Part shown: in pieces, positions 1 to 5,246 of the stretch | Position numbering within the stretch: the stretch's first letter is position 1 | Layout of the letters: every line of letters starts with the position of its first letter | From: Verrucomicrobiia bacterium | GTDB lineage: Bacteria > Verrucomicrobiota > Verrucomicrobiia > Limisphaerales > UBA11358 | Length of the DNA stretch: 5,282 bases | Assembly: GCA_030044395.1 (NCBI GenBank) | Contig: JASHVW010000025.1 | Span: forward strand, 1-5,282 | Direction: 5' to 3' | Translations under genes and position numbers: made by a program | The notes under the pieces: model-generated | What the model saw: the letters and a program-made list of their open reading frames with translations, nothing else | Told to the model about the DNA's origin: nothing | Databases searched by the model: none

Positions 1-104
1 TGTTGGGTGAGGCGCTGGATTTCGTTGGCATAGACCCAGGGATGCCCGGCGACGATGCGGTCAGCTTCACCCGGCTTGAGAAGGACAGCAGGCAGTGATT
101 CCAT
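1..104 (-). CDS. rlmI: RlmI-like class I SAM-dependent rRNA methyltransferase, N-terminal fragment (PUA domain)
   Basis: This is a gene fragment cut by the left edge: translation begins at the minus-strand ATG (104-102) and stays open for 34 codons to base 1. The protein begins MESLPAVLLKPGEADRIVAG and continues with HPWVYANEIQRL. The pattern L-K-P-G-E...R-x-x-x-G-H-P-W-V-Y-x-N-E-I is characteristic of the N-terminal PUA domain in RlmI/YccW-type enzymes, which methylate a 23S rRNA cytosine at C5 (C1962 in E. coli). The catalytic methyltransferase domain would lie outside the window, so the exact target is inferred from the PUA motif alone. The start is supported because the motif sits at the expected distance from the N-terminus. 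No good Shine-Dalgarno is seen; the nearest AGGA lies about 15 bases upstream. The gene is on the same strand as, and 59 bases downstream of, the DUF6901-like gene, so co-transcription is possible. Another PUA-containing methyltransferase is the main alternative. Confidence 0.72.
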   Translation of the reverse strand, partial: MESLPAVLLKPGEADRIVAGHPWVYANEIQRLTQ

Positions 105-108
105 AACA

Positions 109-137
109 ATTGTAAACAGTCCTGAAGATTATGCCAC
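109..137 (-). promoter_or_regulatory. Candidate sigma70-like promoter for the rlmI-like gene
   Basis: On the minus strand GTGGCA (137-132, four of six matches to the -35 consensus) is followed after 17 bases by TACAAT (114-109, five of six matches to the -10 consensus). Transcription from it would start within a few bases of the ATG at 104, implying a leaderless or nearly leaderless mRNA. That would fit the absence of a properly spaced Shine-Dalgarno. The match is by eye and the -35 is weak; read-through from the upstream minus-strand gene is the alternative. Confidence 0.25.
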
Positions 138-163
138 GGCCTGTGATCAATAGATAACAAATC

Positions 164-907
164 CTATGGTGATGCCGGGGGAGACAGACGCATCGCATCG
201 CCCTCCTGCACATATGCTTCGAACAACGGTTCAAATTCCTGCAGGTTCTCTTCGATGGTCGAAAATGCAGCGGCGGACGCGAAACAATCCAGCCCCACCA
301 ACGCATTCAGGCTGGCGTCGCGCGGATTGATGCTCAAGAGGCGCTTGCTGAAACTTTGATTTACGGTGGCAATGGATTCATAGATCTTTGCAAAATCCTC
401 CAGTTTCCAGTCGGGCGTTTTGCCGTCGCGCGCGCGGAAGTATTGCGCGAATAAATACATGGACGCGGCGCGATAAAGGGTTTCTTCCAGCGACGAAAAC
501 GGCAGGTGCGTATAAACCATCGGACGCAATTTGTCCATGATGGGGCAGCCGCTGGTGACCATATACAGGCCCATGAGCGAGCCGATTCCGTATTGCACGG
601 TCGAACGCTTGTGATATTCACGTGACTCGCTGCGGATGGTGATCTCCGCCTCCTCGATGGACAGCGAGTCCTTGAACGACTCGATGACATCCACGAGGTT
701 CAAGGCAATCGGGCAGTCGTGATGCGCCTCCGGCGAAAGCGGGCAGTTGGGGCATTGATGGTGCGTCAATTTTGTCCAATGGCGGGCCATCGTCGTGTGT
801 TCGGGGACGAAGTGCAGCGAAGGTTTTTGCAGGCGCACGAAAAACTGCTTCGTCCTGCCATCATGGAGCTTGAATTCGTATTCAATGGTTAATTGCTCGT
901 TATGCAT
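164..907 (-). CDS. Protein of unknown function, probable DUF6901 family, with Cys-Pro motifs
   Basis: This encodes a 247-residue soluble-looking protein with no signal peptide or membrane segment. From memory it resembles the DUF6901 family; I cannot assign a function. It opens with a short strand-rich region containing TIEYEFKLHDGRTKQFFVRL (residues 7-26). A cysteine-rich stretch follows, HHQCPNCPL (Cys52, Cys55) and HHDCPIALNLVD (Cys65). Later come VTSGCPIMDKLRPM (Cys121) and a mostly helical C-terminal half that includes EETLYRAASMYLFAQYF (141-157) and RDASLNALVGLD (196-207). The four Cys-Pro cysteines plus nearby histidines could bind a metal or cluster, which is inference. The frame stays open upstream to an ATG at 1048 and has another at 979. 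I chose the ATG at 907 because the 1048 start would overlap hom by 38 bases and because the likely domain begins at TIEYEF. A purine run, AAAAAAGG, precedes the chosen ATG. The gene is divergent from hom. Confidence 0.75.
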   Translation of the reverse strand: MHNEQLTIEYEFKLHDGRTKQFFVRLQKPSLHFVPEHTTMARHWTKLTHHQCPNCPLSPEAHHDCPIALNLVDVIESFKDSLSIEEAEITIRSESREYHKRSTVQYGIGSLMGLYMVTSGCPIMDKLRPMVYTHLPFSSLEETLYRAASMYLFAQYFRARDGKTPDWKLEDFAKIYESIATVNQSFSKRLLSINPRDASLNALVGLDCFASAAAFSTIEENLQEFEPLFEAYVQEGDAMRLSPPASP

Positions 908-1010
908 CAGCCTTTTTTGTCTGTCTCTCCCAATCTTAATCTCAATCCAGCTTTCGCCAATGAAAATAAAATTGTCCATCCGCCGTTTTCGGGGCAGGCT
1001 ATGCGCTCCT
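908..1010. promoter_or_regulatory. Divergent intergenic region between the DUF6901-like gene and hom
   Basis: These 103 bases separate two genes transcribed away from each other, so both promoters should lie here or overlap the gene starts. On the plus strand the best -10-like hexamer for hom is TAAAAT (967-972, five of six matches), but no convincing -35 lies 16-18 bases upstream of it. GGGGCAGG (991-998) is the only G-rich tract before the hom ATG at 1011, and at 12 bases away it is too distant for a strong ribosome binding site. I see no riboswitch-like fold, attenuator or leader peptide rich in threonine or isoleucine codons. Confidence 0.4.
933..960 (-). promoter_or_regulatory. Candidate promoter for the DUF6901-like gene
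   Basis: On the minus strand TTGGCG (960-955, four of six -35 matches) is followed by a 16-base spacer and TAAGAT (938-933, five of six -10 matches). Transcription would begin near 926, leaving about 20 bases of leader that include the purine run before the ATG at 907. This position would exclude the longer starts at 979 and 1048. It was found by eye and is only a candidate. Confidence 0.3.
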
Positions 1011-2315
1011 ATGCAGCAGGTGAACCTTGGCATGATTGGCGGCGGCACCGTGGGCAGCGGCGTGTATCACGCGCTCCAGCACAACGGCGGCCTCCTTTCT
1101 TCGCGCATCGGCGTCAACGTCGCCATCCGCAAGGTCGCGGTAAAGGCATTCGATGAACCGCGGCCCTACGAAATTCCCCGCTCGATGATGACAACCGATT
1201 GGCGCGAAGTCGTCAATGATCCGCAAGTCCATGTTGTCGCCGAACTCATCGGCGGAACCACTTTAGCCGCGGAAATTATCCTGTCCGCGTTTAAACTTGG
1301 CAAACCGGTCATCACGGCAAACAAGGCATTGTTGTCCAAGCACGGCGAGGAGCTTTTTGCTGCCGCAAAAAAATGCGGGGCAAATTTATATTACGAAGCC
1401 AGCGTTTGCGGAGGCATTCCAATCATCAAATCGCTGCGCGAAGGTTTCGTCGGCAATCGCATCCAGGCACTCTACGGCATCGTCAATGGAACCTGCAATT
1501 ACATCCTGACGCGGATGAAGCTGGAAGGGGCGGATTTTTCGGACGTGCTGACTGATGCGCAGAAACAGGGTTACGCCGAGACGCCGCCGGACCTGGACAT
1601 TGACGGATGGGATTCCCAGCACAAAATCGGCATCCTGGCTTCACTGGCGCACGGGTTTTGGGTGCGCCCCGAAAAGATTTACGTTGAAGGCATCCGGCAT
1701 ATCAGCGTGCTCGATATCCAGTTTGCCAGCAAGCTGGGTTACACGATCAAATTGCTCGGTACCGTCAAAAAACTCGAGAGCGGCTGCCGGGTGCAGGCGT
1801 CGGTTTTTCCCACGCTCATCCCGGACACGCACGTGTTGGCCAGCGTGAGCCATGTATTCAACGCCGTATTTGTCCGCGGTGATGTCGTTGGCGACACGTT
1901 ATTCTATGGCCGCGGCGCCGGGAAGGATGCGACGGCCAGCGCGGTGTTGAGCGATTTGGCCGACGCGGCGTTGGATTTGAAACTCGGCACGCCCAGCCGG
2001 GTGCCCCCGTTTGTCCCGCACGAGTGCAAGGGCGCGGTGGCGCCGATTGAGGAGGTTATTTCGCAGTATTTCGTCCGGCTCAACGTCGTGGACAAACCGG
2101 GCGTGCTTGCCAAAATTGCGACAATCTTCGGGCAATCCGACATTGGCATTTCCTCCGTGATCCAGCCGGAAGGCCACGAAGGGGCGAGGGTGCCATTGAT
2201 TTTTATGCTGCATTACGCGTCGAACGGCGCGGTCCACCAGGCGTTGAAAAAGATCGGCAGACTTCCTGTTGTCAAAGGCAAGCCCGTGATGCTGCGTGTG
2301 GAAAATTTTGAGTAA
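1011..2315 (+). CDS. hom: Homoserine dehydrogenase with C-terminal ACT domain
   Basis: This enzyme (EC 1.1.1.3) reduces aspartate semialdehyde to homoserine with NAD(P)H in the cytosol, at the branch toward threonine and methionine. At 434 residues it has the usual length of the monofunctional ACT-containing type. The N-terminal Rossmann fold carries the dinucleotide loop GGGTVGSGV (10-18). ITANKALL (101-108) holds Lys105 and the catalytic core includes YYEASVCGGIPII (127-139). The family signature runs from Ala183 to Lys205, through PPDLDIDGWDSQHK; Lys105 and Lys205 match the two conserved active-site lysines. YGRGAGKDATASAV (299-312) is also family-typical. The ACT domain spans about 352-430, beginning YFVRLNVVDKPGVLAKIA, and suggests allosteric control, usually by threonine. 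The frame extends upstream to 795, but the ATG at 1011 places the glycine-rich loop correctly and avoids overlapping the divergent gene. It forms a tight pair with thrC. One small oddity: the signature's usual Asp/Asn/Ser before the conserved proline is itself proline here. Confidence 0.96.
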   Translation: MQQVNLGMIGGGTVGSGVYHALQHNGGLLSSRIGVNVAIRKVAVKAFDEPRPYEIPRSMMTTDWREVVNDPQVHVVAELIGGTTLAAEIILSAFKLGKPVITANKALLSKHGEELFAAAKKCGANLYYEASVCGGIPIIKSLREGFVGNRIQALYGIVNGTCNYILTRMKLEGADFSDVLTDAQKQGYAETPPDLDIDGWDSQHKIGILASLAHGFWVRPEKIYVEGIRHISVLDIQFASKLGYTIKLLGTVKKLESGCRVQASVFPTLIPDTHVLASVSHVFNAVFVRGDVVGDTLFYGRGAGKDATASAVLSDLADAALDLKLGTPSRVPPFVPHECKGAVAPIEEVISQYFVRLNVVDKPGVLAKIATIFGQSDIGISSVIQPEGHEGARVPLIFMLHYASNGAVHQALKKIGRLPVVKGKPVMLRVENFE

Positions 2316-2316
2316 A

Positions 2317-3669
2317 ATGGTCCTTCTTTTTCGCAGCACGAACGGAAAATCACCCGCGGTCAACTTGCGGGATGCGTTCCTGCACGGCATCGCGCCCGAC
2401 GGCGGACTTTATTTCCCGGAAACGTTTCCCAGACTTTCGCCTGACGAAATCGCCGCCTTTGCGCAACTGCCCTATCATGAAATTGCCTTTCGTGTGCTGG
2501 CCCATTTCACGGACGGAATCATTTCCGACCATGATTTGGCCGGCATTTGCCGCGAGGCGTATCATATCCCGGTCCCGTTGGAGAAAGTTTATGGGCGCGT
2601 TAGCGTGATGCGGCTGGACCAGGGGCCGACGGCCTCATTCAAGGATTTTGCGGCGCAATTCATGGCGCGGCTGATGGGCAAATTTTTGCGCGACGAAAAG
2701 CGCGAAATCACCATTCTCACGGCTACCAGCGGGGACACTGGCGCGGCGGTGGCGCACGCCTTTCATAACGTCCCAGGCATCCGTGTCATTGTCCTCTTTC
2801 CAATTGCGGAAGTCAGCCTCTCGCAACGCAAACTGATGACGACGCTGCGCGAGAACATCCGCACCGTGGCCATTGACGGAAAATTCGACGACTGCCAGGC
2901 GATGGTGAAATGCGCTTTTGCCGACCCGGCGCTGAAGCATATCCCGCTGTCATCCGCGAATTCCATCAACATTGGCCGGTTGCTGCCGCAAAGTGTTTAT
3001 TATTTTTACGCCGCATCGCGTCTGGCCCGGGCGGGCGAGGCGATGGTTTTTTCCGTCCCCAGCGGCAATTTTGGCGACATGATGGGGGGGATTGTCGCGC
3101 GCGAGATGGGATTGCCGGTCCGGAAAATTATTGTGCCGGTGAACGAAAACGACGCTTTTCCCAAATTTCTCGCCAGCGGCAGTTACCAGAAAATATCACC
3201 GTCGCGCAACTCGGTTTCCAACGCCATGAACGTTGGCCATCCCAGCAATCTTTCGCGGCTGGTGGCGGTTTATGGCGGGCAGATGGACGAGACTGGAAAC
3301 ATCCATCGAATGCCCGACCTGGCCGCGATGCGGCGCGATCTGTTTTCCAGCTCGATTTCGGACGAGCGTACCCGCGCGACGATCAAGGCAGTTTGGGACA
3401 AGCACCAACTGTTGTTGGAACCGCATGGGGCGGTGGCGTGGCGCGGATTTGAAGACTGGGAGCAAACCGAAACGTTGAACGGTTTGCCGGCGGTCGTTTT
3501 GGAGACTGCCAACCCCGCGAAATTTCCGGAAGAAATTGAAAAAATGATGGGTTGGTCGCCGGACATTCCCGCAGTAATGGAAGCCGCGTTAAAATTGCCG
3601 GAGGATTTTGACCAGATGGACGCTGACTACGAAAAGTTCAGGGCGTATTTGATGAGGCGACATTTATGA
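2317..3669 (+). CDS. thrC: Threonine synthase
   Basis: This PLP-dependent enzyme (EC 4.2.3.1) converts O-phospho-L-homoserine to L-threonine and phosphate, the last step of threonine synthesis. The 450-residue protein is of the E. coli/yeast-like class with an N-terminal ThrC domain; RSTNG (6-10) and GIAPDGGLYFP (24-34) are typical of it. The cofactor lysine is Lys109 in GPTASFKDFAAQF (103-115). ATSGDTGAA (136-144), SANSINIGRLLPQ (213-225) and the phosphate-gripping PSGNFGDMMGG (248-258) follow, with LEPHGAVAW (367-375) and ETANPAKF (396-403) near the C-terminus. The start is the ATG at 2317, one base after the hom stop (TAA 2313-2315). GAG (2310-2312), inside the hom terminus, is the only Shine-Dalgarno-like element, so translational coupling to hom is likely. 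The frame is open seven codons further up, but that start would lie inside hom and precede the family N-terminus. A run of seven G (3084-3090) encodes part of Met256 plus Gly257-Gly258; the frame is intact across it. Confidence 0.97.
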   Translation: MVLLFRSTNGKSPAVNLRDAFLHGIAPDGGLYFPETFPRLSPDEIAAFAQLPYHEIAFRVLAHFTDGIISDHDLAGICREAYHIPVPLEKVYGRVSVMRLDQGPTASFKDFAAQFMARLMGKFLRDEKREITILTATSGDTGAAVAHAFHNVPGIRVIVLFPIAEVSLSQRKLMTTLRENIRTVAIDGKFDDCQAMVKCAFADPALKHIPLSSANSINIGRLLPQSVYYFYAASRLARAGEAMVFSVPSGNFGDMMGGIVAREMGLPVRKIIVPVNENDAFPKFLASGSYQKISPSRNSVSNAMNVGHPSNLSRLVAVYGGQMDETGNIHRMPDLAAMRRDLFSSSISDERTRATIKAVWDKHQLLLEPHGAVAWRGFEDWEQTETLNGLPAVVLETANPAKFPEEIEKMMGWSPDIPAVMEAALKLPEDFDQMDADYEKFRAYLMRRHL

Positions 3670-3704
3670 TTGATTTCCGAAGCTTTTGGCATTTTCTTCT
3701 GAAG

Positions 3705-3740
3705 TTGAAATGACACACCGCGTCAAAAATACGCTTAAAT
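3705..3740 (+). promoter_or_regulatory. Weak candidate promoter for icd
   Basis: The 139 bases between thrC and icd contain no gene and no clear terminator, and are noticeably richer in A than the flanking coding DNA. The best -35-like hexamer is ATGACA (3710-3715, five of six matches), overlapping TTGAAA (3705-3710). TTAAAT (3735-3740) could serve as a -10, but the spacer is 19 bases, longer than ideal. Transcription from there would leave an unstructured A-rich leader of about 60 bases before icd. Because no terminator is seen after thrC, read-through from hom-thrC may also contribute to icd expression. Confidence 0.2.
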
Positions 3741-3798
3741 GAACTGAAAACAGGGTTGAAATTAACTGGAAACGAGCACAAAAACCAACTGCGAAAAA
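3725..3798 (+). other. Helically phased A-tracts, possible intrinsically curved DNA
   Basis: Runs of three to five A occur at 3725-3729, 3737-3739, 3747-3750, 3759-3761, 3770-3772, 3780-3784 and 3794-3798. Their centres are spaced about 11, 10.5, 11.5, 11, 11 and 14 bases, so the first six are in register with the DNA helix. Phased A-tracts are known to curve DNA. The tract at 3759-3763 is AAATT, a form that bends well, but several others have only three A, so the curvature may be modest. The array ends 10 bases before the icd ATG. Confidence 0.45.
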
Positions 3799-3800
3799 GA
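3735..3800 (+). repeat. Imperfect direct repeats of about 22 bases upstream of icd
   Basis: Two adjoining units resemble each other: TTAAATGAACTGAAAAC (3735-3751) and TTGAAATTAACTGGAAAC (3756-3773). A third, more degenerate copy is centred on AACTGCGAAAAA (3787-3798). The shared core AACTG begins at 3742, 3764 and 3787, giving steps of 22 and 23 bases, about two helical turns. The seven-base string TTGAAAT also occurs further upstream at 3705-3711. The copies could be binding sites for a regulator stacked on one face of the helix, or a decayed tandem duplication. No known operator is recognised. Confidence 0.45.
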
Positions 3801-3808
3801 CATAGAAT

Positions 3809-5134
3809 ATGGCCTATCAAAACGTTACACCGCCTGCTGGCGGAAAAATTTCCATTACCAACGGCAAGCTCACGGTGCCGGACCAGCCGATTGTCCCGTT
3901 CATCCGCGGAGACGGCACCGGTCCGGACATCTGGGCCGCGAGTGTGCGCGTGATGGACGCCGCAGTGGCAAAGGCCTACGGCGGCAAAAAGAAAATATCC
4001 TGGTTCGAGGTTTTTGCCGGCGAGACCGCGAAAAACAAGTTCGATAACTGGCTGCCGGATGACACGGTGGAGGCATTCAAGGAATTCCTGGTGGGCATCA
4101 AAGGTCCACTGACCACGCCGGTTGGCGGCGGCATCCGGTCGCTCAACGTGGCGTTGCGCCAGATGCTCGACCTTTATGTTTGTCTGCGCCCGGTCCAGTA
4201 TTTTACGGGCGTCCCGTCACCGGTGAAGCATCCTGAAAAGGTGAACATGGTCATCTTCCGCGAAAACACGGAGGACATCTACGCGGGGATTGAATACGCG
4301 GGCGGCACGCCGGAGAGCCAGAAGATCCTGGATTTTCTGGCCCAAAATTTTCCGAAGGAGTTTAAAAAGGTTCGTTTCGGCACCAAGGAAGCGGCCGCGC
4401 AATGGCTCAAGGAGTTGGAGGCGCTCGGCGCACCGGCGCGCCCGGCGGCGGTGGACGTGGGCATTGGCATCAAACCTGTCAGCTATCTGGGAACCATCCG
4501 GCTGATTCATGCCGCCATCCTATACGCCATCACGAACCGCCGAAAGAGCGTAACAATTGTCCACAAGGGCAACATCATGAAATTCACCGAGGGTGCGTTT
4601 CGGGATTGGGGCTATAAAATCGCGAAGGAACGGTATGGCGCGGAGGAGCTTGACGGGGGGCCTTGGTGCAAAATTCCCGAGGGCAAGCCAGGCGCCGGCA
4701 TTGTCATCAAAGACGCCATCGCCGACATCACGCTCCAGCAGGTACTCACGCGCCCGACGGATTTTGACGTCATCGCCACGCTGAATCTAAACGGCGATTA
4801 TTTGAGCGACGCGCTTGCCGCGCAGGTCGGCGGCATTGGCATCGCCCCCGGCGGCAACATCAATTACGTTTCGGGCCATGCCATTTTCGAAGCGACGCAC
4901 GGGACCGCGCCCAAATACGCGAACAAAGACGTTGTGAACCCGGGCTCGGTCGTATTGTCCGGCGAGATGATGTTGCGCTACATGGGTTGGACGACGGCGG
5001 CGGACCTGGTTTTGAAGGGCCTGAACGGCGCGATTGGCTCCAAGCGCGTGACCTACTATTTCGCCCGCCTGATGGAAGGCGCGACGGAAATCAAATGTTC
5101 AGCGTTCGGCGACAATATCATCGCGCATATGTGA
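3809..5134 (+). CDS. icd: Isocitrate dehydrogenase, NADP-dependent (E. coli-type, homodimeric)
   Basis: This enzyme (EC 1.1.1.42) oxidatively decarboxylates isocitrate to 2-oxoglutarate in the TCA cycle, yielding NADPH and a precursor for glutamate. At 441 residues it is longer than the 416 of E. coli Icd. FIRGDGTGPDIW (31-42) opens the fold. GIRSLNVALRQ (108-118) contains the isocitrate-binding serine, Ser111, the equivalent of E. coli Ser113 that AceK phosphorylates. RENTEDIYAGIEY (151-163), VHKGNIMKFTEGAF (251-264, catalytic Lys253) and NLNGDYLSDALAAQVGGIG (326-344, metal-binding Asp330 and Asp334) follow. HGTAPKY (364-370) supplies Lys369-Tyr370 and VTYYFAR (414-420) supplies Tyr416 and Arg420; these match the E. 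coli residues that recognise the NADP 2'-phosphate, so NADP is the predicted cofactor. About 23 extra residues lie between Phe190 and Gly218, in the clasp region. The ATG at 3809 is preceded by the A-rich GAAAAAGA (3793-3800) but no true Shine-Dalgarno. It is probably expressed separately from hom-thrC. Confidence 0.97.
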   Translation: MAYQNVTPPAGGKISITNGKLTVPDQPIVPFIRGDGTGPDIWAASVRVMDAAVAKAYGGKKKISWFEVFAGETAKNKFDNWLPDDTVEAFKEFLVGIKGPLTTPVGGGIRSLNVALRQMLDLYVCLRPVQYFTGVPSPVKHPEKVNMVIFRENTEDIYAGIEYAGGTPESQKILDFLAQNFPKEFKKVRFGTKEAAAQWLKELEALGAPARPAAVDVGIGIKPVSYLGTIRLIHAAILYAITNRRKSVTIVHKGNIMKFTEGAFRDWGYKIAKERYGAEELDGGPWCKIPEGKPGAGIVIKDAIADITLQQVLTRPTDFDVIATLNLNGDYLSDALAAQVGGIGIAPGGNINYVSGHAIFEATHGTAPKYANKDVVNPGSVVLSGEMMLRYMGWTTAADLVLKGLNGAIGSKRVTYYFARLMEGATEIKCSAFGDNIIAHM

Positions 5135-5161
5135 GGCCGGCGGTCAATCGCACGCGGTCCA

Positions 5162-5225
5162 GGCGCTTCGCGAATTCAGGGGGGCGGCCCCTGAAATTCA
5201 TGCGCCAAAAAAGTTTGTTTGGCGT
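5162..5225 (+). terminator. Tandem stem-loops downstream of icd, probable transcript end
   Basis: The first hairpin pairs GAATTCAGGGG (5172-5182) with CCCCTGAAATTC (5188-5199), with one bulged A and the loop GGCGG. GGCGC (5162-5166) can also pair with GCGCC (5202-5206) to extend it. A second hairpin pairs CGCCAAA (5203-5209) with TTTGGCG (5218-5224). It competes with the outer extension but not with the core of the first. The stem starts 28 bases after the icd stop. The canonical U-run directly after the first stem is absent; six A and then GTTTGTTT follow. This may therefore be an atypical terminator or a stabilising 3' structure. Confidence 0.5.
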
Positions 5226-5246
5226 TCGCGGGCGCACTTGTTAATT

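Noticed and set aside
106..113. ACAATTGT palindrome near the rlmI-like start as an operator.
   Set aside because: Eight symmetric bases of A/T-rich DNA are expected by chance, the symmetry does not extend further, and no second copy is present.
795..1010. Upstream extension of hom to ATG at 795 or 960.
   Set aside because: The 795 start would add 72 residues antisense to the divergent gene, ahead of a glycine-rich loop that belongs near the N-terminus. The 960 start adds 17 basic residues with no ribosome site; it is less likely but not excluded.
908..1048. Longer N-terminus for the DUF6901-like protein, from ATG at 1048 or 979.
   Set aside because: The 1048 start would overlap hom by 38 bases, and the added residues (MPPPIMPRFTCCIGAHSLPR and onward) look like antisense translation of the hom 5' region. 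The 979 start has no better ribosome site, and the candidate promoter lies downstream of it.
1899..2390. A 163-codon open frame on the minus strand across the hom-thrC junction.
   Set aside because: It is wholly antisense to two well-supported genes and its product, rich in Arg and His, resembles no known family. High G+C at third positions commonly creates such frames.
2910..3452. A 180-codon plus-strand frame inside thrC.
   Set aside because: It is an out-of-frame shadow of thrC, whose own frame carries all catalytic motifs through this stretch.
3691..3711. Possible hairpin ATTTTCTTC/GAAGTTGAAAT after thrC as a terminator.
   Set aside because: The stem is short, A/T-rich and interrupted by unpaired bases, and no U-run follows. 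I do not think it would terminate transcription.
3803..3808. TAGAAT immediately before the icd ATG as a -10 element.
   Set aside because: Transcription would start inside the icd coding region, downstream of the start codon, so it cannot serve the full-length gene.
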